DNA of 64,000 nt, taken from NCBI RefSeq assembly GCF_020164785.1, contig NZ_JAIUGX010000001.1, forward strand, positions 372,001 to 436,000, given 5' to 3'. The notes under the pieces are model-generated. The model had not been told where the DNA came from and made no database searches. It saw only the letters and a list, made by a program, of their open reading frames with translations. Positions 1-7,918 of this stretch are shown piece by piece; within the stretch, counting starts at the first letter, position 1, and each line of letters starts with the position of its first letter. The position numbers and the translations under genes are program-made. The stretch comes from Mesorhizobium sp. ES1-1. Its GTDB lineage: Bacteria; Pseudomonadota; Alphaproteobacteria; Rhizobiales; Rhizobiaceae.

Positions 1-1
1 G

Positions 2-163
2 GGCACCTATATCGGGCGGCCCTTTCTTTACGGCTTGGGCGCGCTGGGCAAGGAAGGGGTTACCAAGGCGTTGGAAATCATCCGAAAGGAGATGGACATA
101 ACGCTGGCACTGTGCGGAAAGCGGCTGGTCACCGACATGGGCAAGGACCAACTCCGACGTTAA
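2..163 (+). CDS. FMN-dependent alpha-hydroxy-acid (lactate-type) dehydrogenase, C-terminal fragment
   Basis: The gene runs in from the left edge; only the last 53 codons are present, ending TAA. The fragment reads GTYIGRPFLYGLGALGKEGV, then ALEIIRKEMDITLALCG. This is the C-terminal barrel strand and helix of the FMN-dependent alpha-hydroxy-acid dehydrogenase family (LldD, glycolate oxidase), where the GRP-x-LYGLA segment contacts the flavin phosphate. Such enzymes oxidise L-lactate or related 2-hydroxy acids at the membrane. The substrate cannot be told from this piece, so no symbol is given. Confidence 0.75.
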   Translation, partial: GTYIGRPFLYGLGALGKEGVTKALEIIRKEMDITLALCGKRLVTDMGKDQLRR

Positions 164-179
164 TGTCGACGGCCCGAGC

Positions 180-971
180 ATGGAGAAGACGCAAGCATTG
201 GTATCCCCAGGCATCCACTTTCTCGACGCACGTGGCCCGGCCGGCATGCGCCTCTACGCAATTGGTGACGTACATGGCAGGCTCGATCTGTTGGCCGCCA
301 TGCATGGCAGAATCCGGGATGAAATCGAACGCGACCCGCCGGAAGACTGGCGCGTCATCCATCTTGGAGATTATGTCGACCGCGGCCCCGATTCCAAAGG
401 CGTCATCGATTTTCTCATCGAAGCACGGCAGCGCGACCCCCGCCATCTGATGCTCGCCGGCAATCACGATGTGGGCTTTCTCGATTTTCTGAGAGCGCCC
501 GATCCCGATGGGCTTTTCATGCGCTTTGGGGGCGTGCAGACGGCGCAGTCCTATGGCGTGCCGTTCAACGAAGGACCCAATGCCTGGTTCGGCAAGGCCG
601 AGACCCTGTTTCGAAGAGCGCACGCGGCTTTGGTCAATGCCGTACCGCAGAGCCATGTCGACTTTCTGCGGTCGCTAAATTTTTCCGTGTCGCTAGGCGA
701 CTTCTTCTTTTGCCACGCGGGCATCAAGCCCGGCACGGCACTGGACAAGCAAAGTCCGCAGGATCTGATCTGGATACGCGACGTCTTCCACGATCACACG
801 GGCCTCTATCCGAAGATCGTGGTGCATGGCCATACGCCCGTGCCCGAGGCACAGGTGCTGCCCAACCGCGTCAACGTCGACACGCTTGCCTGGCAATCAG
901 GCATGCTGAGCGCGCTCGTCGTCGACGGGTCGGACAAGCGCATCCTGACAATGACAGTGAAGGCGATGTAA
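180..971 (+). CDS. Metallophosphoesterase, serine/threonine protein phosphatase-like
   Basis: A 263-residue protein with every signature of the calcineurin-like phosphoesterase fold: GDVHGR near residue 29, GDYVDRG near 61, GNHD near 95 and VHGHTP near 218. These motifs supply the Asp, His and Asn ligands of a two-metal centre. The layout resembles PrpA/PrpB and diadenosine tetraphosphatase relatives; homologues are mostly annotated as serine/threonine protein phosphatases, with unknown substrates. An internal ATG at 246 starts just before the first motif and is a possible shorter start. The gene begins 16 bases after the preceding stop and may be co-transcribed with it. Confidence 0.88.
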   Translation: MEKTQALVSPGIHFLDARGPAGMRLYAIGDVHGRLDLLAAMHGRIRDEIERDPPEDWRVIHLGDYVDRGPDSKGVIDFLIEARQRDPRHLMLAGNHDVGFLDFLRAPDPDGLFMRFGGVQTAQSYGVPFNEGPNAWFGKAETLFRRAHAALVNAVPQSHVDFLRSLNFSVSLGDFFFCHAGIKPGTALDKQSPQDLIWIRDVFHDHTGLYPKIVVHGHTPVPEAQVLPNRVNVDTLAWQSGMLSALVVDGSDKRILTMTVKAM

Positions 972-1014
972 TCCTGATCGTCTCGCGCCGGAAGGCACGA
1001 AGGACTTCCGGATT

Positions 1015-1155
1015 TCAGCGCAGCGAGGCGGTGACGCCGTATCCGTCGACGGCATTATGGTTGTTGGCCGCGTCGGCGGCATAGATGCCCAGACCGCACA
1101 GCACGATGGCGGACAGCATGGCGAAGGACAGAAGCGCTGCTTTCACGGAATTCAT
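1015..1155 (-). CDS. Small single-span membrane or exported protein
   Basis: A predicted 46-residue protein: a short start (MNSVKAALL), a hydrophobic stretch of about 20 residues (SFAMLSAIVLCGLGIYAADA) and a polar tail (NNHNAVDGYGVTASLR). This suits either a one-span inner-membrane peptide or a signal peptide with a short mature part. The frame is open further upstream, but that part is arginine-rich and unlike a real N-terminus. No family is recognised. The Shine-Dalgarno is poor (AAGAG abuts the ATG), so the start and the gene itself are uncertain. Confidence 0.42.
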   Translation of the reverse strand: MNSVKAALLSFAMLSAIVLCGLGIYAADAANNHNAVDGYGVTASLR

Positions 1156-1429
1156 CTCTTGTTTGAGCCTTCTGCATCTGTGCATCAGACGGTTACGAAT
1201 GCGTTGAAACAGAGAATTCGCTTCAAAGTTTCGGCGGTTTCGCGCTTCTAGGCATATTCTGTTTCGGCGGTGTGTCGCTCGGGTCACACAACCGGTTCAT
1301 CACCGTTGCGTAGAGCGTGCGCCTTCTAGGCCAGGCTGCGGACACAAGCCAAGTTCAAAGCAGCTGTCCCAAGGGGTTTCGCCGCCGCGTGCCAATTATG
1401 TCACGCATTACCAACCGGCGTCGGACGGA

Positions 1430-2128
1430 TCAGATCGTGGCTACCCAGGCGCGTGCAATGGCCAGGCCGGCAGCATCGGCTTCCGGCCCGTTGCGGGCCA
1501 TCTCGACATCGAGATTGCCGGCCCAGTACGGATGGCGCTCGGCGATGGTCGTGGCAAAGGAGGCGCTCCAGTCCTTCACCATCGGGCTGTCAGCCTCGAA
1601 ATGGAACTGGAAGCCGTAAACGGCCCGACCGATGCGAAACGCCTGGTTCTCGGCGACATCGTTGCCGGCAAGCCGCACGGCGTTATCAGGCAGCACGAAG
1701 GTATCGTCGTGCCATTGGAAGATCGGGAATTTTTCCGGCAGATCAGCCAGAACCGGATCGGTCTTCGCATCCGCCATCAGCGTCACGCCCTGCCAGCCGA
1801 ATTCATTGGCGCCGCCGATGCGGTTCTCGCCGCCGAAAGCACGGGCAACAAGCTGGCTGCCCAGGCAGATTCCGAGCACGGCCCGATCCTTTTCAGCGAA
1901 ATCGCGGGTCAGTTCGAGAAGGGACGGGAAATAGGGATAGTCGTCGTCGGCCAGGGCATTCTGGCCGCCACCCAGCACGATCATGGCATCGTGACCCGCC
2001 GCGTCCTCCGGCAGTTTATCGCCCTTGTATGGCAGGCGCAGATCGAGGTCGGCGCCCGCTTCCGCCAGCGCCGTGCCGACTTGGCCAAGACCGGTATTGT
2101 CGTAGTTCTGGACCACCAGCACCCGCAT
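1430..2128 (-). CDS. Class I glutamine amidotransferase (GMP-synthase-like)
   Basis: A 232-residue stand-alone GATase1 domain. The nucleophilic Cys88 lies in GICLGSQL and the His176/Glu178 pair in FQFHFEAD, giving a complete triad. The oxyanion region is MIVLGGGQNA. Stand-alone members resemble the glutaminase half of GuaA and often act on gamma-glutamyl compounds or as amidase partners; the substrate here is unknown. The start was set at MRVLVVQNYD, the conserved first beta strand; the open frame beyond it has no family similarity. It is divergent from the next gene across 87 bases. Confidence 0.87.
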   Translation of the reverse strand: MRVLVVQNYDNTGLGQVGTALAEAGADLDLRLPYKGDKLPEDAAGHDAMIVLGGGQNALADDDYPYFPSLLELTRDFAEKDRAVLGICLGSQLVARAFGGENRIGGANEFGWQGVTLMADAKTDPVLADLPEKFPIFQWHDDTFVLPDNAVRLAGNDVAENQAFRIGRAVYGFQFHFEADSPMVKDWSASFATTIAERHPYWAGNLDVEMARNGPEADAAGLAIARAWVATI

Positions 2129-2215
2129 CTCGAAACCCTGCTGACATGAAAAAGCTGCGGCGATCGTTATCATGCTGGTCGCGTTGCAGCCAAGACGCCT
2201 ATTCTGGAGACAGCT

Positions 2216-2878
2216 ATGCCACTGCGGAACCGTGTCGATCCGTTCGGCGTCATCCATGCCGTGCCCGAGCGAGGCTTGTTCACCGGAAATCGCGGCATCA
2301 TCCATGATCCCGAGACGAAGACGCTGTTGCGGAAACGCTGGACGCTGATAGCGTGGATCATCTGTGTGTGCGCCTTCCGCAGCGTGCGGCGCGAGCCGAT
2401 GGGTCGCAACCGGAAGAGCTATGACCAACCCGACGGCAAGGCAGGCTGGACCGAGCTGTTCTTCCTGGACGAGGTCACGGCGCTGGCGGCGGGGCATCGC
2501 CCCTGCTTCTTCTGCCGGCGCGACCGGGCCAGCGATTTCGTTTGTCGTTTCGGTGAAGCCTTCGGCATTGCCGAGCCGCGTGTGCCGCAAGTCGACAAGC
2601 GGTTGCACAAGGAGCGACTGGCTTCCGGCGGCAAGCCACCGGCGCTAACCATGGAGGAGCTCGCCGGTTTACCGGACGGAGTCATGTTTGCGGCTGGCGG
2701 CAACGCCTTTGCCCTGCGTGCGGGCAAGGCCCGGCCCTGGTCTTTTGCCGGATATGGTCCACCGGTCGACATGGGCCGACTCGATGGCCACGGAATTTCG
2801 TTGCTGACGCCTGCTACGACGCTTGCTGTCCTGCGGCACGGCTTTCAACCCGTTTGGCATCCGTCCCTCCAGGCTTGA
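2216..2878 (+). CDS. Conserved hypothetical protein with a cysteine pair
   Basis: A 220-residue protein with the conserved core [20 protein letters not shown] followed by FFCRRDRA, so the family cysteines form a C-x2-C pair. I recall this as an unnamed family scattered through proteobacteria and actinobacteria with no known function. A GNRG-IIHD element near the N-terminus and an RP-W-SFAGYG element near residue 180 also look conserved. The C-x2-C pair with nearby His and Asp residues would suit a metal site, but that is inference. GGAGA sits eight bases before the ATG. It is divergent from the amidotransferase and 31 bases upstream of rsmE. Confidence 0.72.
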   Translation: MPLRNRVDPFGVIHAVPERGLFTGNRGIIHDPETKTLLRKRWTLIAWIICVCAFRSVRREPMGRNRKSYDQPDGKAGWTELFFLDEVTALAAGHRPCFFCRRDRASDFVCRFGEAFGIAEPRVPQVDKRLHKERLASGGKPPALTMEELAGLPDGVMFAAGGNAFALRAGKARPWSFAGYGPPVDMGRLDGHGISLLTPATTLAVLRHGFQPVWHPSLQA

Positions 2879-2909
2879 CGCCAGCCATAGCCTCGCTCAT
2901 TCCTCGGCA

Positions 2910-3644
2910 ATGCGCGCCAATTACAAGATGCAACGCCTGTTCGTGCCGGACGATCTCGCGCCGAACGCGGAGTTCGAAGCCGGTCAGCAGCAGAGCCATT
3001 ATCTCCTGCATGTGCTGCGGCTGGCCGAAGGCGCCGAAATCCTTGTCTTCAACGGGCGAGACGGCGAGTGGTCAGCCACCATAGCAGCGAAGACAAAAAG
3101 GTCCGTGCGGTTGAAAGTGCTGGCCTCGCAGCGCCCGCAGCCTTCACGGGCCGATCTGATCTACTGCTTCGCGCCGCTGAAGCAGGGCCGGCTGGATTAT
3201 CTCGTGCAGAAGGCGGTCGAGATGGGCGCCGGCATCCTCCAACCCGTCATCACGCAGCACACGCAGGTCGCCAAGCCTTCGATCGACCGCTTGCGCGCCA
3301 ATGTCGTGGAAGCCGCCGAGCAATGCGGCATCCTGGCGGTTCCGGATGTGCGCGAGGCGGAAAAATTCGAACGGCTGCTGGGCAACTGGGACAGGGAACG
3401 GCGGCTGATCTTCTGCGACGAGGACGCCTCGAGCGACAATCCCCTATCTGCCTTGCGGGCTGTGGAAGAAAGTCGGCTGGCGCTGCTGGTCGGGCCGGAG
3501 GGAGGCTTCTCCGACGATGAACGTAAAGTTCTGCGCACGCTGCCCTTTGTGACCGCCATTCCGCTCGGGCCGCGCATTCTGCGCGCAGATACAGCCGCGG
3601 TAGCCGCTCTGGCGCTTATACAGGCGACGATAGGCGATTGGTGA
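2910..3644 (+). CDS. rsmE: 16S rRNA (uracil-1498-N3)-methyltransferase RsmE
   Basis: A 244-residue SPOUT-class methyltransferase that methylates U1498 of 16S rRNA near the decoding site. It shows the N-terminal PUA-like part ([27 protein letters not shown]) and the SPOUT knot motifs [13 protein letters not shown] near residue 192 and RILRADTA near 222, which form the S-adenosylmethionine pocket. [10 protein letters not shown] near residue 110 is also characteristic. The length matches the family. The start [16 protein letters not shown] was preferred to an upstream in-frame start because the family begins at this point. Confidence 0.95.
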   Translation: MRANYKMQRLFVPDDLAPNAEFEAGQQQSHYLLHVLRLAEGAEILVFNGRDGEWSATIAAKTKRSVRLKVLASQRPQPSRADLIYCFAPLKQGRLDYLVQKAVEMGAGILQPVITQHTQVAKPSIDRLRANVVEAAEQCGILAVPDVREAEKFERLLGNWDRERRLIFCDEDASSDNPLSALRAVEESRLALLVGPEGGFSDDERKVLRTLPFVTAIPLGPRILRADTAAVAALALIQATIGDW

Positions 3645-3753
3645 GCCTTGATCGGCTGAAGAGCTCGTCCGGATCATGGCCTTCAATTCCTGTTGACCTC
3701 TGGCTCAGGATTTTTCGCTTGATCGGCTGCTGACATTTCGTCCATTTACCCCC

Positions 3754-3771
3754 GGCGGTCGCCCGACCGCC
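3754..3771 (+). promoter_or_regulatory. Hairpin just upstream of gshA
   Basis: A perfect 7-bp stem (GGCGGTC / GACCGCC) with a GCCC loop ends 15 bases before the gshA ATG and 3 bases before its GAGGG Shine-Dalgarno. There is no U-tract, so it is not a terminator. At this position it could affect ribosome access or mRNA stability. That role is inferred from position only. Confidence 0.4.
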
Positions 3772-3786
3772 TCTGAGGGCTGAACC

Positions 3787-5160
3787 ATGGCGCGCGACAC
3801 AACCGATTTCCGGCCGATCGAAAGCGTCGACGAACTCGTCGAACACCTCGCCGAAGGCAACAAGCCGCGCGACAAATGGCGCATCGGCACCGAGCACGAG
3901 AAATTCCCGTTCTACGTCGATGGCAACGCGCCTGTCCCCTATGGTGGCGAGCGCGGCATCCGCGCCATCCTCGAAGGCATGCAGCAGAAGCTCGGCTGGG
4001 ATCCGATCATCGATGACGGCCGCATCATCGGGCTGGTCGAGCCAACCGGCCAGGGCGCGATTTCGCTTGAGCCCGGCGGCCAATTCGAATTGTCCGGCGC
4101 GCCGCTGGAGACCATCCACCAGACATGCCGCGAGGGCAATGCCCATCTGGCGCAGGTGCGTGAGATCGCCGAACCGATGGGCATCCGCTTCCTCGGTCTC
4201 GGCGGCAGCCCGAAATGGTCGCTGGCCGAGACGCCGAAAATGCCGAAGTCGCGCTATGAGATCATGACGCGCTACATGCCGAAGGTCGGCACCAAGGGCC
4301 TCGACATGATGTACCGCACCTGCACGATCCAGGTGAATCTCGATTTCGAAAGCGAATCCGACATGCGCCGCAAGATGCAGGTGTCGCTGAAGCTGCAGCC
4401 GCTGTCGACGGCGCTGTTCGCCAACTCGCCTTTCACCGAGAGCCGGCCGAACGGTCTGCAAAGCTGGCGCGGAGACATTTGGCGCGACACCGACAACCAG
4501 CGGTCGGGCTTGCTGGAATTCTGTTTTTCGCCCGAATTCGGTTTCGCGGACTATGTCGAATGGGCGCTCGACGTGCCGATGTATTTCATTATCCGCGACG
4601 GGCGCTATCACGACATGACGCATATCACCTTCCGCCAGTTCATGGCCGGCGCCGCCCGCAATGAGGTGCCCGACGGGATGGCGACGATCGGTGACTGGGC
4701 GAACCATCTGTCGACGCTGTTCCCGGACGTGCGATTGAAGCGCTTCCTTGAAATGCGCGGCGCCGACGGCGGACCATGGCGTCGCATCTGCGCGCTGCCG
4801 GCCTTCTGGGTCGGGCTGCTCTATGACGAGGCGGCGCTCGACGCCGCCGAGGCGCTGACCTCGAGCTGGACCTATGACGAAGTGCTGGCAATGCGCAATG
4901 CGGTGCCGGAACAGGGGATCTCGGCGCCCTTCCGCAACACCACGCTACGCGAAATCGCGCGGGAGGTGATGGCGATCTCGCGCATGGGACTGAAAAACCG
5001 TGGCCGCAAAAACCGTGACGGCTATGATGAGACCTCGTTCCTCAACACACTTGACGAAGTCGTCGCGCGGGGCACCACAAGCGCCGAGGAGATGCTCTCG
5101 GCCTATCATACGCGCTGGGGCGGCTCGATCGAGCCGGTGTTCATGGAATACGCCTATTAA
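3787..5160 (+). CDS. gshA: Glutamate-cysteine ligase (GCS2 family)
   Basis: A 457-residue cytoplasmic ligase that joins L-glutamate and L-cysteine with ATP, the first step of glutathione synthesis. The sequence follows the alphaproteobacterial/plant class rather than the E. coli class: IGTEHEKFPF near residue 38, GLVEPTGQGAISLEPGGQFE near 82, then a QVNLDFESESDM segment and RNEVPDGMATIGDWANHL. Length is typical. The gene stands alone with a GAGGG Shine-Dalgarno. In rhizobia glutathione is needed for acid and oxidative stress and for symbiosis. Confidence 0.93.
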   Translation: MARDTTDFRPIESVDELVEHLAEGNKPRDKWRIGTEHEKFPFYVDGNAPVPYGGERGIRAILEGMQQKLGWDPIIDDGRIIGLVEPTGQGAISLEPGGQFELSGAPLETIHQTCREGNAHLAQVREIAEPMGIRFLGLGGSPKWSLAETPKMPKSRYEIMTRYMPKVGTKGLDMMYRTCTIQVNLDFESESDMRRKMQVSLKLQPLSTALFANSPFTESRPNGLQSWRGDIWRDTDNQRSGLLEFCFSPEFGFADYVEWALDVPMYFIIRDGRYHDMTHITFRQFMAGAARNEVPDGMATIGDWANHLSTLFPDVRLKRFLEMRGADGGPWRRICALPAFWVGLLYDEAALDAAEALTSSWTYDEVLAMRNAVPEQGISAPFRNTTLREIAREVMAISRMGLKNRGRKNRDGYDETSFLNTLDEVVARGTTSAEEMLSAYHTRWGGSIEPVFMEYAY

Positions 5161-5263
5161 CCTCGCGCCGGTCTTTGATCGATACGTCGTTCTGCCAAAA
5201 CCGATGTGACTTTCGGGCGACATGCATTAGCTTCTCCGAGGAGGATTTCCGGAGGAGAGACCA

Positions 5264-6223
5264 ATGCCTTCCTTGTTCGATATGCTGGCGCAGGCCCAGA
5301 ACGGCAATGGCCTGCAGGCCCTGGCCGAGCAGTATGGGCTTTCAATGCAGCAGACTCAGGCTGCCGTGGCGGCGCTGCTGCCGGCCTTCTCGCAAGGGTT
5401 GCAACGCAATACCGCCGATCCCTATGGCCTTGGCGCTTTCATGACTGCGATGGCGAGCGGACAGCACGCCAAGTATTTTGACGACGCGGCCCGCGCCTTC
5501 TCCCCGCAAGGCATAGACGAGGGCAATGGGATTCTAGGGCATTTGTTCGGCTCAAAAGATCTGTCGCGCGCCGTGGCCAGCCAGGCGGCGCAGGCGAGCG
5601 GGGTCAGCCAGCAGATCCTGCAGCAAATGCTGCCGGCCATCGCCTCGATGGTCATGGGCGGGCTGTTCAAGCAGACGACAAGTCAAATGCAATCCACCGG
5701 CGGCTTTGCCGGCGGCGGCAATCCGCTTGGCGAGATCATCGGGCAGATGATGCGGCAAGGCGGCCTGCAAACTGCGCAACAGCAACAGGCACCGCAGAAC
5801 CCGATGGACAATCCGTTTGGGAGGGTTTTGCAAGACATGTTCGGCGGCGGCGCACAATCGTCAAGCCCGCCGCGGCAGACGCAGAACCCCTACGGGGACA
5901 ATCCCTTCGGCAAGGTTCTACAGGACATGTTCGGCGGCGCGACACAGCCGGCGCAGCCTCAACAGACGCAAAGCCCCTATGGCGACAATCCGCTGGGCAA
6001 GTTTTTCGACGATATGCTGAGGCCGGGGGGCGGCTTCGGCATGTCTGACGCGCAGTCTGAGCCGTCGTCGGCGTCCCAGCCGCAAAGCAGTCCGAGTGAC
6101 AAGCCCTCAAATCCCTTCGACGCTCTTTTCGGAGAGATGTTCGAGACCGGCGCCCAGCAGCGCGACGACTATATGAAGGGCGTGGAGACGCTCTTCGATC
6201 AGTTCACGCGCGACAAGCGCTAG
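5264..6223 (+). CDS. DUF937 protein with four C-terminal NPFG-x-DMF repeats
   Basis: A 319-residue protein. Residues 1 to about 150 are a DUF937 domain (alpha-helical; MPSLFDMLAQAQ, then GLSMQQTQAAVAALLPAFSQGL), a family of unknown function. The second half is Gln/Pro-rich and carries a short motif four times: DNPFGRVLQDMFGG at residue 182, DNPFGKVLQDMFGG at 212, DNPLGKFFDDMLRPG at 241 and NPFDALFGEMFETG at 283. The motif looks amphipathic, like a short binding helix on flexible linkers. No signal peptide is seen. A strong GGAGGAGAG site precedes the ATG. Confidence 0.82.
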   Translation: MPSLFDMLAQAQNGNGLQALAEQYGLSMQQTQAAVAALLPAFSQGLQRNTADPYGLGAFMTAMASGQHAKYFDDAARAFSPQGIDEGNGILGHLFGSKDLSRAVASQAAQASGVSQQILQQMLPAIASMVMGGLFKQTTSQMQSTGGFAGGGNPLGEIIGQMMRQGGLQTAQQQQAPQNPMDNPFGRVLQDMFGGGAQSSSPPRQTQNPYGDNPFGKVLQDMFGGATQPAQPQQTQSPYGDNPLGKFFDDMLRPGGGFGMSDAQSEPSSASQPQSSPSDKPSNPFDALFGEMFETGAQQRDDYMKGVETLFDQFTRDKR

Positions 6224-6253
6224 CCGGCCAATCGAGGGCGGTCTGGGGAACCG

Positions 6254-6285
6254 AAAAGAAAAGCCCGGTCCTTGGAGGACCGGGC
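6254..6285 (-). terminator. Rho-independent terminator of the DUF1127 gene
   Basis: On the minus strand a perfect 10-bp stem (GCCCGGTCCT / AGGACCGGGC, loop CCA) is followed by CTTTTCTTTTC-type U-rich sequence. It lies about 105 bases beyond the DUF1127 stop. On the plus strand no U-tract follows, so it is assigned to the minus strand. Confidence 0.72.
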
Positions 6286-6389
6286 AGGATGCAGGCGGCC
6301 GGCGGGGAACCGGCAGGGAGTGTGGGGTGCCTGCATAACGGTCGGTCGGTCGTGCCCTCGAGAAGAGTCACGTGACCGGAATTGCGCGA

Positions 6390-6680
6390 TCAGGCGACCC
6401 TGCGGGCGATGTCCTGGATCGTCTCCACACGGTCGCTGGCGATTTGCCTCAGGACAACCGTCGGATCACGGCCGAAAGGCACGTCGACGGCGACATGAAG
6501 ATCGCCACGCGTCAGACCGATATCGGCGAGTTCGGCATCCGACATCTCGCCAAGCCGATAGAACGCACGGCGGTTTTTCCACGCACGGTAGATGTTGAAG
6601 ACCGTGTTTGCCACGCGCACCGCAACAGCCGGATGCGAGCTGATGCGCGAGGTCTGGGTGGCGAAATCAAACGTGGCCAT
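6390..6680 (-). CDS. DUF1127 domain protein
   Basis: A 96-residue protein whose centre, IYRAWKNRRAFYRLGEMSDA followed by ELADIGLTRGDL, is the DUF1127 motif. This short arginine-rich helical domain is common in alphaproteobacteria; characterised members affect phosphate or carbon metabolism and RNA turnover. The N-terminal 30 and C-terminal 35 residues are additional to the minimal domain. GGAG lies 8 bases before the ATG. It is divergent from a LysR-type gene across 172 bases. VtlR, a LysR regulator of Brucella and Agrobacterium, controls small DUF1127 genes, so regulation by the neighbour is plausible. Confidence 0.87.
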   Translation of the reverse strand: MATFDFATQTSRISSHPAVAVRVANTVFNIYRAWKNRRAFYRLGEMSDAELADIGLTRGDLHVAVDVPFGRDPTVVLRQIASDRVETIQDIARRVA

Positions 6681-6852
6681 GTCGGTCTCCTTCAGGCTTT
6701 AGTCGGACAAGACCCGGCGACCGGCGCTGGAGAAAGCGGCCGTTCCGGTCTCGATACACACGCCATCATGTGGATGGCAGGAATTTGCCATCCCGCAATT
6801 GATTAATCCAACGAATGTTTCTAATCCTAGACATCAACATCAATGATGGATC

Positions 6853-7815
6853 ATGTCGATGCAATCGCCGCTGGATCTCGATCAACTGCAGACCTTCATC
6901 ACGATCGCGGATACGGGCAGCTTCACCCGGGCGGCCGAGGAGGTGCATCGCACGCAGTCGGCGGTATCGATGCAGATGCGTCGGCTGGAGGAGCGGATCG
7001 GCAAGCCGCTGTTCCAGAAGGACGGGCGCATCAACCGGCTGACCGAGGAAGGCGACAAGCTGCTGTCCTACGCGCGGCGACTGCTCTACCTCAACCGTGA
7101 GACGCTGGCAGCCTTCGACGACCGGCGGCTCGAAGGCACGATCCGCATCGGCACGCCTGATGACTATGCCGACCGTTTCCTGCCGGAGATCATGGCGCGC
7201 TTCACGCGCTCCAATCCGCGGGTCGAGCTGACCGTTGTCTGCGAACCGACACCTGGGCTGGTCGAACATATCAAGCGCGGCAATCTCGATCTGGCGCTGG
7301 TGACGCACAATGATACGCGCGGCCAGTCGGAAGTGGTGCGGCGCGAGCCGCTGCTTTGGGTGACCTCGGCCAACCATGCGACGCATGAACAGCCGACGCT
7401 GCCGATGGCCTTTGGCCGGCCGAACTGCATCTGGCGGCGCGCCGCCGTGGACGTGCTTGACCAGCAGAACCGAGACTACCGCATCCTGTTCACCAGTTTT
7501 TCGGCCACCGTCATCACCGCCGCGGTGCTGTCGGGCCTGGCGATCTCGGTGCTGCCGGAATGCGCGCTCAGGCCCGGCATGCGGGTGCTGGGCGAAGCCG
7601 ACGGCTTTGGCACCCTGCCGGATTGCCGCATCGGCATCATGCGCGGCCAGACTTCGCGGCCGGAAATCGTCGATGCGCTTGCCCGTCATATTTCGGAAAG
7701 CCTCGACAATATTTCCGTACCCATGAGCGAGGAGGCTGGAAGCTTCGACTTCGCCGCCCTGGCCTTTTCCAAGATGAAGCGCACGAAGCCGCACCAGATT
7801 TTGCCCGGTTGGTAG
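6853..7815 (+). CDS. LysR-family transcriptional regulator
   Basis: A 320-residue LysR protein. The N-terminal winged helix-turn-helix (residues about 9-67: LDQLQTFITIADTGSFTRAA, then RTQSAVSMQMRRLEERIGKP) is followed by a periplasmic-binding-like effector domain beginning near residue 95 (GTIRIGTPDDYADRFLPEIM). The ligand cannot be inferred. It is transcribed divergently from the DUF1127 gene, the classic position for a LysR target. The intergenic DNA contains an AT-rich segment near 6797-6830 where an operator would be expected. Identity with VtlR is not claimed, because the HTH sequence does not look like VtlR/LsrB as I remember it. Confidence 0.88.
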   Translation: MSMQSPLDLDQLQTFITIADTGSFTRAAEEVHRTQSAVSMQMRRLEERIGKPLFQKDGRINRLTEEGDKLLSYARRLLYLNRETLAAFDDRRLEGTIRIGTPDDYADRFLPEIMARFTRSNPRVELTVVCEPTPGLVEHIKRGNLDLALVTHNDTRGQSEVVRREPLLWVTSANHATHEQPTLPMAFGRPNCIWRRAAVDVLDQQNRDYRILFTSFSATVITAAVLSGLAISVLPECALRPGMRVLGEADGFGTLPDCRIGIMRGQTSRPEIVDALARHISESLDNISVPMSEEAGSFDFAALAFSKMKRTKPHQILPGW

Positions 7816-7918
7816 AGCGCCGCGCCGGCGTCACCGGCGCTCAGCCCGACGGCAAGCGTAAGGCTTGTCCACGGGCATAGGTCTTGACGCAAGCCGGCAT
7901 GAGCGCGCCAATCGCAGC

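Noticed and set aside
6254..6389. CcsR-type RNA downstream of the DUF1127 gene
   Set aside because: The DUF1127 terminator and neighbouring hairpin lack the CCUCCUCCC loops that define the family.
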